64,000 nucleotides of DNA from Lantana camara (taxonomy: Eukaryota; Streptophyta; Magnoliopsida; Lamiales; Verbenaceae): positions 111,385,501 to 111,449,500 of the forward strand of contig CM074857.1 of assembly GCA_037501455.1 (NCBI GenBank), in the 5' to 3' direction. The notes under the pieces were generated by a model. The model ran no database searches. It worked only from the letters and a program-made list of their open reading frames with translations, and had not been told where the DNA came from. Within the stretch, counting starts at the first letter, position 1. Each line of letters begins with the position of its first letter. The translations under genes and the position numbers were made by a program. Below, piece by piece: positions 11,926 through 24,745 of the stretch.

Positions 11926-14900
11926 TGTGACACCCCGTTGATTCATACGTGCAGATTTGTGCCACGTGTGAGTTTACTTTACGCAATTACGTGTTTTTCA
12001 ATTTAATTATATGCCTATTTAAATTATTTAAGTGCTCTTAACTTATTTATATGCTCTTTAAATGATTTATATGATCTATTTGATTTATATTATCTTGTTC
12101 GTTTAAATTATGACGTGAATTATATGCTCATAAATGTTTTAATATAAATTCGGTAATAAGAATATGAATTATGTGAATTTGATTAAATTATATAATAATC
12201 GGACTTGATTGTATGTTATTTAAATGTTTTAGGACTTAATTGAAAATAGGCTTGGACCTATTTAAACTCTTTTAAGAGTTTAGGGACCTATTTGCAACTA
12301 AGGTGTTTTACATTTTTCGACTAACTTGAGTTAGAGAATTCGGATTCAAATTCCGTCTTCGCCGTTGGACTCGTTTCGACGATTCGGATACAATGGAATT
12401 AACCTTTTTTTTTTTTTCCTGAAGCCGTTTGAACCTCCGAAACTTTAAAATTTTATCTGAATGGACCGGAATTCAAATCGGCCCCACTTTGACCCCTTTT
12501 TTACCAGAATTTCAGCCCCTTTTTTGTACCATATTCTTTCTCCTTTCTTGCATTATAAGTCCAGCAGCAGCCAAGGAAGAGAAGCAAGAGTAAGTCACTA
12601 TTCAAACCATTCTTAAACCTAGAAAGCTCAAGTTCTCTCGTTTCTCTTCGATCCTCAACGATCCAAGGTAAGCCCCGTATTCCTCTCGCTCTGAGCTTCG
12701 ATTTAAGCTCCATTTTATGTCTTGAGATTGAGTTATTATGCATGAGAGAAAAAAGTGATGAATAGTTAGGTTTTGAATCAATCTTTGAAAGCATGCTCAA
12801 AACTTTGGTTTCTTGGACTTTAATGCTTGTAATGTGATCATCTAAGCTTCCTTGACATGTTTATATGCATTGATTTCTTGCATATTGAGTGTATGAAGAA
12901 CCACCATTGATGCTTCATGGATATATGAATAGTATATGGGCTAAATTCATCAAGAAATGAACTCTCCATGTTGATGTGTGCTTGTGTGACTGATTTTGGT
13001 GAGTTTTAGCATGATTTTAAGTTGTTTTTGGCTTGGAATCACTTACATACTTGTTGCCCTGCTGTGCTGCCGATTTGCTACTGTTGCCTTGTGAATTTGC
13101 AGCTACTATTAGGTTGAAAACGAACTTGTCAGGCAGCTTGTTGTCAACTCTAATGCATGGACACTTTGAAAAACGACCCCGTGCAATGTCGGACACGTGT
13201 TGGACACGAACACGCCTCCGACACATGTCGGACACGTGTTATCCGTGTCTTAAATTTAAAAAAATAATAATAAATTACGGAGTGTCTGACACAACTTGGA
13301 CACGGATTCCAAAGGATTTTGATTTCTGGAAGGAAGCGGCTCCATAGCGACATCTCCGTGGTGGTAGTGAGTGTTTTGGAAATTGGAAGGAGGAGCATCA
13401 TTATCGTAACATCTTCTATGGAATCGCAAGTTGAGAACTCCGTCTCCGTGGCGGAAACGACAGGGATAGCAGTGGCGGTGGAGTTTTTGAGAGGAGAAGG
13501 AACCTTCGTCTAAGCTATGGGCGTGAATGCTTTCCAATTCATCTGAGCTAGCGAAAAATGGTGGGATAGGGAGAAGATCTGACGATTGAGCAGCGGAGTG
13601 AATGAATGTAGTTAGGGTTTAACAAAAGAATTTTTTCAACCCTTAACTTAATACGCTAACCTTTTGGGCTTTAGGCCCACAAAACTCTAAAATTTGATTT
13701 GATTTTATTAATTTTCTTTTTCCCTTTCATGCAGCATTCTTCTAACATTACAGCCAATGAGCCAAGTATATATATTCCCTTGTAGTTACTTTTAAATATT
13801 AGTCACTCGATATTAAAAATAATTTAAATAACTCAAAAAATATTTTATTCTTACAAAATAAAGGATATTTGGGTTATATATATATATATATATATATAGC
13901 CGTGTCATGTCCTGAAATTTTGAAAAAATCTATGTCGTCGTGTCCGTGTCCGTGCATCATAAGTTGTCACCCCAATGTAGGGGTGATACCTTGAAATGTG
14001 TAACTCTGGTTACACTTTCTCACCCAAATGGGGTTGTAATTCTGTGTTTCCTTTGTGCATGGGGGAGGTAACTCTAGTGGCCTTTTCCCCCTTTTGCAGT
14101 TGTTGTGAGTAACGGTAGTGACTTGATTCATGCATGAGCAATGTCACTCCAGTGACAGCCCTATGTTGAGATTATGTGCGTTTTTCTTGTTATGTTTTCA
14201 TTTTTATTTAACTTCTCACACCTCAATTATGATCCTAACATGCTATTAAGTTGTAATATAATGTGCTATGATGTTTATTTTAATTTTACGATATTATTTT
14301 CAAGGTGCAGCCATGAACGTTTAAGTGACTTCTTGTGCCATCTCATTGCATTCCTTTGCATTCACTCGCATTGTTGTGCATCTAATTGATACATAATTGA
14401 GTCCAAATCTCGGGTTTTGTGTTTGTTTATCATAGAGGAGGTTCCCTTTGCCGGTGTTGAGCCCGAGATCTAGGTTATGGTGGTCGGCACGTTCTTATCT
14501 TTTATTTTGTGCACAAGGTGAGGTTTAGGATCTTTTCTTTTAGTTAAGCGACCTATAACCCCTAAGTGCTTGTGTTTCTAGCCCGCATGCGACTATATAT
14601 TATATGTAGAGTTAAATATGTGTGGAGTATGATATGTTATGATCTTATGAACACCTTTGGATTTTGAAAGTATGTATACAGACGTATATAATCTTGAGTT
14701 TTGAAACCTTTATGATATGATATGTTATGTTAGCTATTTAAGCCATGAAAGATTGGTATATGTATGTTATGTTCCGTATGTTTGGGCCCCGGAGCTATGA
14801 GCAAGGATACCCGAGACAGTATCGGGGCGTCAGGATTATCACTCCTTAGAATAGTCTCCATCCGAGGTGTCAAGCGCGACCCGTGGGAGTTGGGAAGGCG

Positions 14901-15190
14901 TGCTCTTCAACGTTCACGGTGTAAAAGCCGGGAAGGACTCGTAGTGGGATTGCTACCCCTCAAGGTTATGTTATGTATGGATAGTTAAGGTTTATGTAGC
15001 CCTTCTATTTCAGAGTTTGGGAGGATTGTTATATATGATTTCGGTTTTTCTTATGTTATTCTGGGAGGTAAGGTTGGAAGCTCATTACCCGCTCGAGCAT
15101 TATGATTTATTCTTTGGAATTGTAAAATGGGGATAGTTTTTATGAAACGTTTTGAATAAATATAAGTATATGTATTAGTTTTCTTTCGAA
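11926..15190 (+). mobile_element. Ty3/gypsy-type LTR (large, interrupted)
   Basis: Begins TGTGACACCCCGTTGATTC. The first ~100 bases are clearly homologous to the fragment at 58194 (TGTGACACCCCGTTCGTTCG, shared phrase cacgtgtgagtttactt), so this is a repeated LTR start. It contains AT-rich U3-like sequence, a GC-rich stretch near 14780-14960 (ccgagacagtatcggggcgt) and polyadenylation-like text near 15150 (gaataaatataag). A MITE interrupts it at 13150-13962. The right boundary is approximate. No coding region of its own recognised. Confidence 0.5.
13150..13962. mobile_element. MITE with GACACG-rich ends (family of 25500-25674)
   Basis: Left end ctaatgcatggacac and right end gtgtccgtgcatcata match the terminal inverted repeats of the 25500-25674 element. 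Both ends carry clusters of ggacacg/cgtgtcc. Flanks show an imperfect 8-base duplication (gttgtcaa / gttgtcac), so the ends are approximate by 1-3 bases. The roughly 600-bp interior is unlike the small relative. On the minus strand near 13537-13256 it holds an open stretch that might be captured host sequence but that I cannot identify. An (AT)n run sits at 13875-13898. Confidence 0.6.
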
Positions 15191-16480
15191 AATGCTTTGG
15201 TATGCAAAACTTATTCCCGGTTCATGATTCCTCCCTTTGATATGTGCTTTACTCTATTATGTATAGCGTGTGGGTGTGCGTTAGCCCCCTCAGTCAGTCG
15301 GTGAATTAGGTAAAAGCGAGGCCCCGCTTGGTGTGCTCGAAGTACCTGGACTCGAGTTAGTCTCTGAAGTACCCGAGCCCCAACTAGAAACCCCTAAACT
15401 CAACGAGCTTGAAGAAGTCATCCCACTACTCGACCATTTTACTTCGAATGATCTAGTTCGAGATGGGGATCTTCTCACTCGAGGCCATAATTTCGAAAAG
15501 GAACGAAAGTAAATAAAATAAAATAAAAGGATAAGTACAGAAGATTGAGTTGAGAGAGCTTACTTAGATAGACGGATGCGACTGGCAGAAGTTGTAAGTC
15601 GCCCACCTTTGGAACTCTTCACTCGATCAAAAAATGCTTGCTCTGATTCGACTTGCTCTGGCCTCTCTAAAATTCTCAAGCTTGCGAAAGTAAAAAATGA
15701 GAATGACAGAGGCTTGGGGTTTATATAGAGGGTACTTTAAATCGAAGGCGAACTGCCCCCATGATTGCCCTAGGGCCCACCTTGGGAATTTAAAAGGTCT
15801 CCGCCACGTCACCTTGCCGCTAACCTTTCCGGGGGCTTGTGACGTGGGCCAATCCTGATGCGCCATAACACGCCACGTGTCAAATGGGTTAGATAGAACC
15901 TGACAGCTCCGGCAAGGAGGATCGGATCGAACCCAAAGGAATGGGTCGATGCCGCGCTGGAGCACCGCTTACCCTCGAACGACTGTCGGTAAGAGCTCGA
16001 CCTCTCCCAGCGTGGGTCGGATCGATGGCAACGGTCGATAAAGAGATCGATGCCTGACACCTAGTACGGACATGGGACCCATCACGCTGCCCCTTGCATT
16101 AAATGCAAGTTATACCTTGTACCGTACCTGAGGGGCATTAAATGCACCTGTACAACCGTACTAAAAGCCATCATTAACCCCCCAAGGTATAAAAACACCC
16201 TCATCAATGTCATTTGGTAAGCACATTAACAACACTTCAAGTCAACTCGAATACTTTTTCCTAAATTGATATTTAACTTGAGCGTCGGAGTGTCGACATT
16301 GGGTCTAACCCCACCTGCCCCAAGTCGGCTTCTAGCTCACCCCTGCTTTCCTTCTCATAGCTTGACATCACTCTGTGGACTTCTCCAATAATACAAATTC
16401 AAGTGGTTGATCGAACTTTCCTCGAGTTGACAGCAACTGAAAATCGACTTGATTAGAATAAATTCACTTCTAGTTTATTG
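15191..16480 (+). mobile_element. Ty3/gypsy LTR-like fragment with TATA box
   Basis: GC-richer than its surroundings. It includes repeated gcattaaatgca, a TATA box (ggtataaaaacacc, about 16182-16195), then the phrase acttgagcgtcggagtg at 16275. That phrase is typical of plant Tat-type gypsy LTR 3' regions. The related phrase gacttgagcatcggagtg occurs in the 17922-18769 insertion, which is a different family. No paired LTR or coding sequence seen; both boundaries are approximate. Confidence 0.45.
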
Positions 16481-17024
16481 TTCTCTATTATGTTAGCTTA
16501 AATGAAAATAAATATACCCAAGTTTTGATGGATTTTCAACAAAAATGGAATATCTATAGGGAATTCATCGAAATTTCGTCAAAAGTTGAGTTACTTTTTA
16601 AATTAAAACTATATAATGTGTTTCTTTAGTTTTCATGAAATTCATGACATCTATATTATATACGAAACTAAAGGAAATGAATATGTTTGTTGAAAATTTT
16701 CTCTTTGCTAGTTTCTCATCAATAGAATGGTATCGTTTGTCGGTGGCCTATTGAGTTGAACGTTTTTAAAATGCATATCTAGAAAGGTCGACATCCCAAA
16801 AATGGTCGCGGATAGTACTCTGAAAATTTAATTATTTTGCAAATATTTTGTATTTTTAATGGACTAATAAAAATATATATATTTAATAATTTGTGAAGTG
16901 TGATGATATTTTTACATGACATGTATTTTTTTGAAAAAGAATCCGAATACTCTTATTATAGTTTTAGTTAATATTACGGGAACTGTTCCAATAAGACTAT
17001 AATGTGTTATTTTAGATTATACGG
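16481..17024. other. AT-rich sequence, nothing recognised
   Basis: No open frame, repeat or RNA gene seen. It ends at tacgg, the target duplication of the copia element. Confidence 0.6.
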
Positions 17025-17225
17025 TGTCAGAACATGGTATTCGGGGAAGAATTTTTGTATTGAATTCATTGCTTTCGTGTTTTTCTCCATCTATTACAGT
17101 TTACAAGAGAGACAACATATATACTGACTCTATACACACAAAATCCCTACAAATTTGGGCTAATTACACTTAATCAGGGATCACATCTGATTAGTCAAAC
17201 ATACCAAAGATATGGTATTCTAACA
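17025..17225 (-). repeat. copia 3' LTR
   Basis: 201 bp, nearly identical to 21592-21792 with scattered single-base differences. Starts tgtcagaacatgg and ends ggtattctaaca on the plus strand. Confidence 0.93.
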
Positions 17226-17236
17226 CTCCCCCTCAA
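17226..17236 (-). other. copia polypurine tract
   Basis: Minus strand TTGAGGGGGAG immediately before the 3' LTR; the classic copia plus-strand primer site. Confidence 0.85.
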
Positions 17237-17300
17237 GTTCAGTGATAGAGTCTCCAATCCTTAACTTGCACAGTATTGTCTGGAATATCTGACCAGTAAC

Positions 17301-20300
17301 TCACCTTCGTAAGTATTCCGCTAGTTGATCCTCAGATCTGACAAAGGGAATGGAAATGATACCATCTTCCAGCTTTTCCTTTATGAATTGCCGGTCAACT
17401 TCCACGTGTTTTGTTCTATCATGCTGTACAGGGTTATCTGAGATGCTGATTGCAGCCTTGTTATCGCATCTCAGGAGGCTCAGGCCCTTTAGTTCCATGC
17501 CAATTTCCGTCATCAATTTTCTTAGCTAAATAAGCTCGGTCACCAATTTGTTATTCCCCTAAATTTTGCTTGGCACTGGAGAGAGCCACCACCTTTTGCT
17601 TCTTGCTCCTCCAGGTGACTACATTTCCCCATACAAGTGTAATGAATCCTAAGGTGGATCTCCTGTCATTCTGGTTCCTTGCCTAATATACGTCAGTGTA
17701 AGCCTCTATGTCTAGATGTCCGTGTCTCCTAAACATAATTCCGATCCCTATGGTGCTCTTCAGATACCGGATAATCCGTACAACTGCCTCCATGTGTTCT
17801 TTCTGTGGTCGGTGCATGAACTGACTGACGACCCGTACTACATAGGCGATATCTGGTCTCGTGTGCGATAAGTAAATCAACTTTCCTACCCATCGCTGAT
17901 ACCGTTCCTTATCTGCTTGACATGGAAAAAATCACTGGTCTACGTGGAGTCATCCAGAGGGCCCCACGTGTTACTTTACGGCGCTAACCAGCCACAGATC
18001 GACACATGGTAACCTACCTAGCGTCCCACAAGGCTAGATGAGTGACACGTGTCACCACGTGGCTGCCTCGCGCTAACAGGTCTTTCAGATCAATGTGGCT
18101 AAACCGCCCGTGCCTTGGCTCCCCAAAAGCTCCTAGCCAGCTCGAATCTGCCTAGACTAATATCGATCTGGATTCCCTCGATCGATTACTCCATCGATCT
18201 ACCTCACTGCCCTAACACTGTCCTTCAAGGGCCGTACTTCGACCCGTCAGATCGAATACGAGCCACCAGATAAGTACGTGCCCTAAAGTACCTTTGTCGG
18301 GACACGTGTGGGCCTCTCCTTCCCCCAGTACTCTAGTACCCAAGGGCATTCAATACCCAATCGTACCTGTCTATGCCAAAAGGGGAAAGAAGGTACGTCT
18401 GTCCTTCTCTTAGCCAGCTCGAGCGTCCGACCATCAGGTCGATCATCGACAACGCAATTAATGTATAGTCACGGTACACGCACTACTGTGTTATTTGGCC
18501 AAGACTATAAATACTCCTCCCGTGAATAGTAGTTGGTAAGCATTCAAGAGCATTTATTTCGCACTTGTTGCATTTATTTCTCTCCCTAAGATCCCAATAC
18601 TGACTTGAGCATCGGAGTGCCAAACTTAGGCCCAACCCCAAGTTCCCCAATTTGGCCTTTTAGCTTACATGTGCTATTGTTTTCAGATTGATAAAGAACT
18701 CACTCATATAAATTCTTGATTGATCGACCCAAACCTGCCACCTAGTTCGATAACTCGGATCGATCAGATTTGAGCCGGATCATTGCTGGCTCCCCACATT
18801 TCTCTATCTTGAGTTTGTGATTTACCTGGATTGGAGTTTCCACAGGTTTGTAATCTAACATCCAGGTTTCTGTCAATAGATCCAGAATATACTTTTTTTG
18901 GGAAATGAATATCCCCCTTTTTGATCGGAGAACCTCGATGCCCAAGAAGCACTTCAGCCCCCCGAGGTCTTTCATTTCGAATTCCTTGAAGAGATTTTCC
19001 CGAAGTCGATCCATCTCTTCCCTATCACTGCCAGTTATGATCATATGATCTACGTATAGAATCAAACACGTGATCAAGTCTCCTCGTTTTTTAAAAATAA
19101 GGTGTGATCAGAGTTGCTCTGTACGTATCCGTGGCAGCCAATGTAAATCTGCCAAACCACGCCCGTGGTGATTGTTTAAGTCCGTACAGAGATTTTCGGA
19201 GCCTACAGGCCTCGTTCTGGCCAAAGTCTTCTATGAAACCTGGCGGGGGTTCCAGATACACCTTATCAGTCAAATCCCCATGCAGAAAGGCATTCTTCAC
19301 GTCAAACTGGTGAAGTGGTCAATCCTTGTTTGCTGCTACTGATAGTAATAACCGAACCGTATCTAGTTTCGCCATTGGTGAGAACATTTTGGAGTAGTTA
19401 ATTCCGAAAGTCTGAGTGTATCCTTTCGTAACCAACCGAGCCTTATACCTTTCAACTGAGCCACCAGCTTTGTGTTTGACTGTGAATACCCATTTACAGC
19501 CAACTGGCCTCTTTCCATCGGGCAACTTGCATTTCTCCCATGTCCTATTCTTTATCAAAGCCTCCATTTCAATTTCCATGGCTTTCTCCAACTCCGTATC
19601 TGTTTAGCTTCCTGTACTGTTCTCGGGATTTTCTCTTTGTAAAGGCTGCTCAAGAATGCCCGTGCTGTATTTGACAGGCTCCCCCTGAATATATTCCCTA
19701 CGGGGTACTTGGTTGATCGTGAAGTGTGATCAGGTGAATACCTTTGGGAAGGTACTCCTCTTGTGCTCCTCTGCGGCAAATTGTACCTGTGCCTTGTTGT
19801 ATTCTCAGTCACAGTATCAGGAGCATTTGTGGCATTAATATTATCAAAAACGATAATAGGAAGAGAGGAGTTCATAGATTCAGTTACCTCGTTTTGGACA
19901 TCATTCGAAGGAGGATCACTGGGCGTAGATGCAGGAGTGGTACTGAGGTATTCATTGTTTGGACCAGATTCAGATGTACTCACTTCAGATGTAATCACGG
20001 GATCACTCAGATCAGAATAACCTAGCCAACATAGGGATTCACTCCGGTTCTTCCCTTGATCGCTATGCTGAGTAAGGTAGAAGTACTCTGTCTCCACGAA
20101 GTCACAATCCATGGTAACGTGGATGTGTTTAGTGGCTGGACTATAGCACCGATACCCCTTCTGATGGGGGGCATAACCCATAAAAATACATTTCACTGCA
20201 CAAGGGTCAAATTTTGTCCGGTCAAACCTCAGAACATGCACAAATACGGTACACTCAAAGATTCGAGGTGGTAGGGTAAAGTGGGGTGGTATTTCAGTTG

Positions 20301-21340
20301 GAGTTTGGAGGACTGATAGTGGTGTTTTGTGGGCGAGGATTTTTGTGGGTAATCGGTTTGTGAGATAGGTTGCAGTGGCAACAACTTCAGGCCAGAAATG
20401 GTTCGGCACACGGGATTTCGTCATTATGGCTCGGGTTATTTTGAGTATGGTTCGGTTTTTTCTTTAGGCTACCCCGTTTTGTTGCGGGGAATTAGGGCAA
20501 GTGGTTTGTTGGATGTGGCCTTGTTCCTGGAAGAACCTGTTCATTTACTGATTAACATATTCTCGTCTGTTGTCTGACCTAAGCACTTTGATTTTGTGAT
20601 CAAACTGTGTTTGCACCATTTTAAAGAAAGCCACAAAAGTATCATACACCTCAGATTTATGGCGGAGAAAATATATCCATGTCATGAGAGAATGATCATC
20701 AATAAATGACATAAAATATCTGAACTGGTTTTGATTTGTAACAGCGGCTGGCCCCCAGACATCTGAATGTACCAATGAGAACACAGTCTGAATCCGAGTG
20801 TTACTGGGTTTAAAGGAAATCCTATAACTTTTAGCAAAAAGACAAGTCTGACAAGATAAATCCAGAGACTGGTTATTCTGAAACAATGCAGGAAATAACA
20901 TTTTTAGATACCCGAGTGACGGATGGCCAAGACATCGATGCCAGAGCCAGAGTTGTGTGTTTACCTTTCCTTTCGAAAGAAGAGCTTTAGAAGAGTGATC
21001 TACCTCATTGACATAATATAATCCCCTATGCTCAGTACCACGCCCAATGATCTCCTTCGTGTGAATGTCCTGTATCACACAAAACCGAGGATAGATTAGA
21101 ACCACAGTGTTAAGTTCATTCGTTATTTGGGTCAAAGATAATAATTTGCATGACAACGAAGGAACATAAACACAGTTTCTCAATTTCAGTTTTGGTGAAA
21201 TCAGAACAGAGCCCTCCTTGTCTGCCAGGTCTCTATTAGCAGTTTGGATGTGAGATCTTCCCGGAGTTTTAGGGTCAATAAGGTCGGAATAAGTCAAAAG
21301 TCATCGAGTCCGTTGCTCCATAGTCAAAGATTCACTGTGA
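17301..21340 (-). pseudogene. copia pol remains (protease end, integrase, RT, RNase H)
   Basis: Read 3' to 5' on the plus strand. Around 21320: the protease end (GATDSM), frameshifted. 21297-20545: GAG-pre-integrase and integrase core (LWHRCLGHPS, then CQTC, HSDVWGPA, FIDDHS). 20424-19555: integrase C-terminal part (VATATYLTNRLPT, FMGYAPHQKGYRC). 19591-18774: RT ([44 protein letters not shown]). 17921-17301: post-RT (GKLIYLSHTRPDIAY) and RNase H (CDNKAAISISDNPVQHDRTK). The RT active-site motif YVDD reads YVDH. The sequence is split by frameshifts, stops and the nested LTR at 17922-18769. The leader ORF at 21566-21324 runs straight into the protease end, so gag is deleted. Confidence 0.9.
17922..18769 (+). 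mobile_element. Solo LTR (Ty3/gypsy type) nested in copia RT
   Basis: Copia coding sequence is interrupted between Gln and Ala codons. The text ...NDPAQ on one side resumes as ADKERYQRWVGKL on the other. Flanks TTGAC (17917-17921) and TTGAG (18770-18774) form an imperfect 5-base duplication. The insert has a TATA box (gactataaatactcc, about 18502) and the phrase gacttgagcatcggagtg (18604), as in gypsy Tat LTRs. No coding region. TG/CA ends sit slightly inside my boundaries, so ends may be off by 1-3 bases. Confidence 0.65.
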
Positions 21341-21579
21341 TGATTTCTTTAATTTTGATTGGGTATGAAATCCACAAGTTGTAAGATTCGCCAACCCTGA
21401 TCCAATCCCCTGGTTTCAGTGATGTCTTCGCCGTTGGCTGTCGCCTTCTCGATTGGGATTTCGGTTGAAGTTGACATGGTGGTGGTGTTATTTTTTTTTT
21501 CCGGGTTTGAGGCTGATCTAGGGTTCGGGATTGGTAAGGACGATGATGTTTAAAGCCGAGTCCCAAGAGTTCTAACAGT

Positions 21580-21591
21580 GCTCTGATACCA
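21580..21591 (-). other. copia primer-binding site (tRNA-iMet type)
   Basis: Minus strand TGGTATCAGAGC immediately after the 5' LTR, the standard initiator-methionine tRNA primer site of plant copia elements. Confidence 0.9.
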
Positions 21592-21792
21592 TGTCAGAAC
21601 ATGGTATTCGGGGAAGAATTTTTGTATTGAATTCATTGCTTTTGTGTTTTTCTCTGTCTATTACAGTTTACAATAGAGCCAAGATATATGCTGCCTCTAT
21701 ACACACAAAATCCCTACAAATCTGGGCTAATTACACTTAATTAGGGATCACATCCGATTAGTCAAACATACCAAATATATGGTATTCTAACA
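21592..21792 (-). repeat. copia 5' LTR
   Basis: 201 bp partner of 17025-17225; followed on the plus strand by tacga, matching tacgg at the other end. Confidence 0.93.
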
Positions 21793-21795
21793 TAC

Positions 21796-22716
21796 GACAT
21801 GATTGGTATGCATGAATGAAATGAGATAGGAAAGGAATGAACTTTGGAATGGAATGAACAATGGAATAGGATGACTTTATTATAACATTCATATCATTGG
21901 TACGTTCAGTAATAAAGTTAGGAATGAAATAAAATTTTTAAATTTATTTCACTCATATTATTCACAAATAAAAATATAAGTAATAATATTATAAATAATG
22001 ATGATTAAGTATATGATTAAAATATTTTATATATTAATATAAATTTTAATTTTTTTATTTTGACCTTTATATGTATTATATTGTAATTATTTTATATTGA
22101 ATATGTTATATAAATGACATTTAGTGTATGCACGTTTGTTTGTGTATGTGTGTGCGCAGGCATGCATGTATATGTGATAGAGAGAGATTTATATATAGAT
22201 ATAAATATTATAAAATGTATTAATATTTTCATATTCATACGTAAATTAAGTGATTTTATTATATTTAGTATAATGCATAGTATTTAAAACGAAATTTAAT
22301 ATAAGTGTTATATATAATTTTTAGTAAATATTTTAATTGAACATGAACTTTTATTATAAAATATATAGTATATTAATATTTATTTTGTATTTATATTTAT
22401 ATTTATTTTTACATATATTAAATACAATTTATTAAATTTTCAATGAGAATATATATTCATAATAATAAAAATTGATAATATAATACACATTTAACAAATA
22501 TGTGGCGTTTTCATAAATAAAATAAAATAAAATTTGAAGATTGGGAATGATTAATATCATGGGGTATCTTAGGAAGGGATAAACTCATGTTTGTAGGAAT
22601 GAGTATTACCTCGGTAATGAACATTCCCAATCACATTTTGTACCAATCAAAGGTTTGGGAATGGATGTGGGAATGCTCATTTCAATCCCATCCCATTCCA
22701 TTTTACCAATCATGCC
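21796..22716. mobile_element. AT-rich MITE with catgattggta ends
   Basis: Left end gacatgattggtatgcatga, followed by gaatg-rich text. Right end ccattttaccaatcatgcc is its inverted partner, preceded by cattcccatcccattcc. The roughly 900-bp interior is extremely AT-rich and non-coding. A target duplication is not clear. The copia element inserted almost at its left edge. Confidence 0.6.
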
Positions 22717-23229
22717 ATTAATCTTTTATCACAAGGAATGAAGATTCAAATTATAACACGTTGATGTTTTTAAACTGAATTGAAAACATTAAACTAGATC
22801 ATTAAAATTATTCAATTTTAAACTACTATTTTTAAAATAAATAAATTTTAGTAGTATTCGAATTTTAATCTTGTTAGTATTTTAACTTTAAGCATGTAAG
22901 TCTTCATTATTGTGATTTGCTTACAAGTGAGGTCTCCATATCAAGTGGTCAAAACCTTTACCTATTTGATCATTTGCATGAAATATGCTGAAAAGAAATA
23001 TTGATTTAGAAATATGTGATCATACTAGAATGTTATACTTAAAAGATATCCAAAAAGTTTTGCAATATTAAAATGATATATAATTTATATATATTTTTTA
23101 CTTTTTATTATCGACCCTCATTGTTTTTATTGCGGCAACTTTTAAGAGCTTTTGTTTATAATTTAACTTTTTCAAAAGTAAAAGAATTTGCAAATACTTC
23201 CTAGACAGAAATGGTCAGAAAAAACGGGT
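22717..23229. other. AT-rich sequence, nothing recognised
   Basis: No open frame or repeat seen. Confidence 0.5.
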
Positions 23230-24326
23230 AATGTGGGATAAATCCCCAATTGGGCATCATATTTTTACTTAACTCCCCATTTTGGCAAAATATCGTATAA
23301 TTTTCACATAATGTAGTACTTAAAATACCTCTCAAAATATGTTGTATAATTTTCACAAAATGTAGGAGTTAATTGCACCCAAAACCCTATGATTTGCCTA
23401 ATTAGCACGAAAGACCCGGTGTTTTAACAATTAGCATAGAACACCCTATGATTTTTTAAATTTGCTCACTGCCCCCTTCGACACTGGGACTATAATGAAG
23501 GATATGAAATGTCCTTTTTGCCCATTGAAATATGCACCTTTAGATCTTATCAATCAAAAATCAACATTGAAATATTTTTAAATATTAAAAAATAAAAATA
23601 ATTTATTCATATTATTATTTTTTGTTTCTTTCCCCTTTTCTTTTTTTCTCTTGGCCTTTTCGCCTTTCCCTTTTCCAGCCACATGGAAGATCTCGATGGC
23701 AATCTACCACTATCGCGCCAGATCTGGAGCTCGCCACCACCACCACCACCACCCTTCGCCACCAGATATGGTTGTTATCATCACAACCACGAGTCCTCGC
23801 CTTCATGACAACCAGCCCACCACCACAATCGCCCCTCACTCAACACACAATCTGAAAACACAAATATTTACAAAAAATTTCACACACTCTCAGAGAGAAG
23901 AAGTGAGAAAAATTAGATCTAGAGCTCCGCTTCCCCCATCGTGCCTGTTTATTTTCTCCAAAACAAAAATTCAACTGCCCAAAATCTTGAGAAAAGAACG
24001 CAGGGATAGAGAGAGAGGGTAGAGAGGGAGAAAAGAATATGGGGGAAAGAGAGAGAAATTAGAAAAAGAATAGACAAATTATATGGCATCGGACCAAATT
24101 TGAGAGGAGGCAGAAGGGCGGCGATAATGGTGTCGGAGCAGATCTGCTGTGGGAGAGAGATGATGAGGACTAAGCGAAATTTTTTTGGGGGAAGTAAAGA
24201 CCAGATCTGATTTATATATGCCCATGTGCATTTTGTATGTGTTGAATGTATTCACTTTTTGATGTGGTGGTGATCTGCGATGTGGTTGTGCAACTGGTGG
24301 TGGTGTGCGACTATGGTGGCGGTGGT
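23230..24326. mobile_element. Foldback / MULE-like terminal region, left side
   Basis: Text such as atatttttacttaactcccc, cataatgtagtact, ctaattagcac, caattagcatagaac and accctatgatt reappears in inverted orientation at 46990-46760. Further in, the (CCA)n block near 23735-23770 is partly mirrored by (GGT)n text at 24250-24326, so it also has foldback character. The element is cut at 24327 by an Athila LTR. Frames through the CCA/GAG-rich part are low complexity. Confidence 0.5.
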
Positions 24327-24745
24327 TGTTGAGTGTAGAATTCGCATGGATTTCAGTGTTAAGTAGAGCATATTTTTGTGTCGTTTGATGCGTTTATGTG
24401 TTTATTTTGCTCCAAGTAGGTGTTTTAAAAGTTGGAGACAAGAAACGGCGGAACGAGGCGAATTCACGCACTTTTGGCGAAGTAGAGGAGTAACACCCAA
24501 TACTCCCTGGCAGTACAACTCTGGTAACTCCTGTTACCAGAGGCAGGAGGAGAGAATTTTGACGCAGGAGGGGTAACCCCCGTTATCCCTAGTCAGAAGG
24601 AAAGTGGTAAAGCCCGTTACCACTTATAAAAGCGTTATGGCGATTTCAGCTAGTAACGGGCGTTAACAGGATTTGTGCATGAGTAGGTAACGTTTGTTAC
24701 TAGAGTCGGCAAGAGAGGATTAGGGCTGTTATTTAAGTGTGTTTT
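24327..24745 (+). repeat. Athila-type LTR 1 (5' part only)
   Basis: Starts TGTTGAGTGTAGAATTCGC like LTRs 2 and 3 of element A. After tttaagtgtgttttggagt it jumps directly into the 3' end of ORF3 (gggaagctcgggtggaggc), with a short shared gagt at the junction. Contains decayed copies of the GTAACG palindromes. Confidence 0.85.

Larger units (their letters stand above)
17025..21792 (-). mobile_element. Ty1/copia LTR retrotransposon with internal deletion and nested LTR
   Basis: Two 201-bp LTRs (17025-17225, 21592-21792) with TGTTAGAATACC...TTCTGACA ends on the minus strand. Target duplication is tacgg / tacga (one mismatch). A PBS lies directly inside the right LTR and a PPT directly inside the left LTR. 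Between them are integrase, reverse transcriptase and RNase H remains in canonical copia order, but no gag with a zinc knuckle. An 848-bp LTR is inserted in the RT region. Coding frames carry stops and shifts, so the element is dead. Confidence 0.92.

Noticed and set aside
13256..13537. Minus-strand frame as a host gene
   Set aside because: Lies wholly inside a MITE, has no recognisable domain and no exon structure; kept only as a possible captured fragment.
20056..20274. Plus-strand frames across 19744-20274
   Set aside because: Antisense to copia integrase; no independent support.
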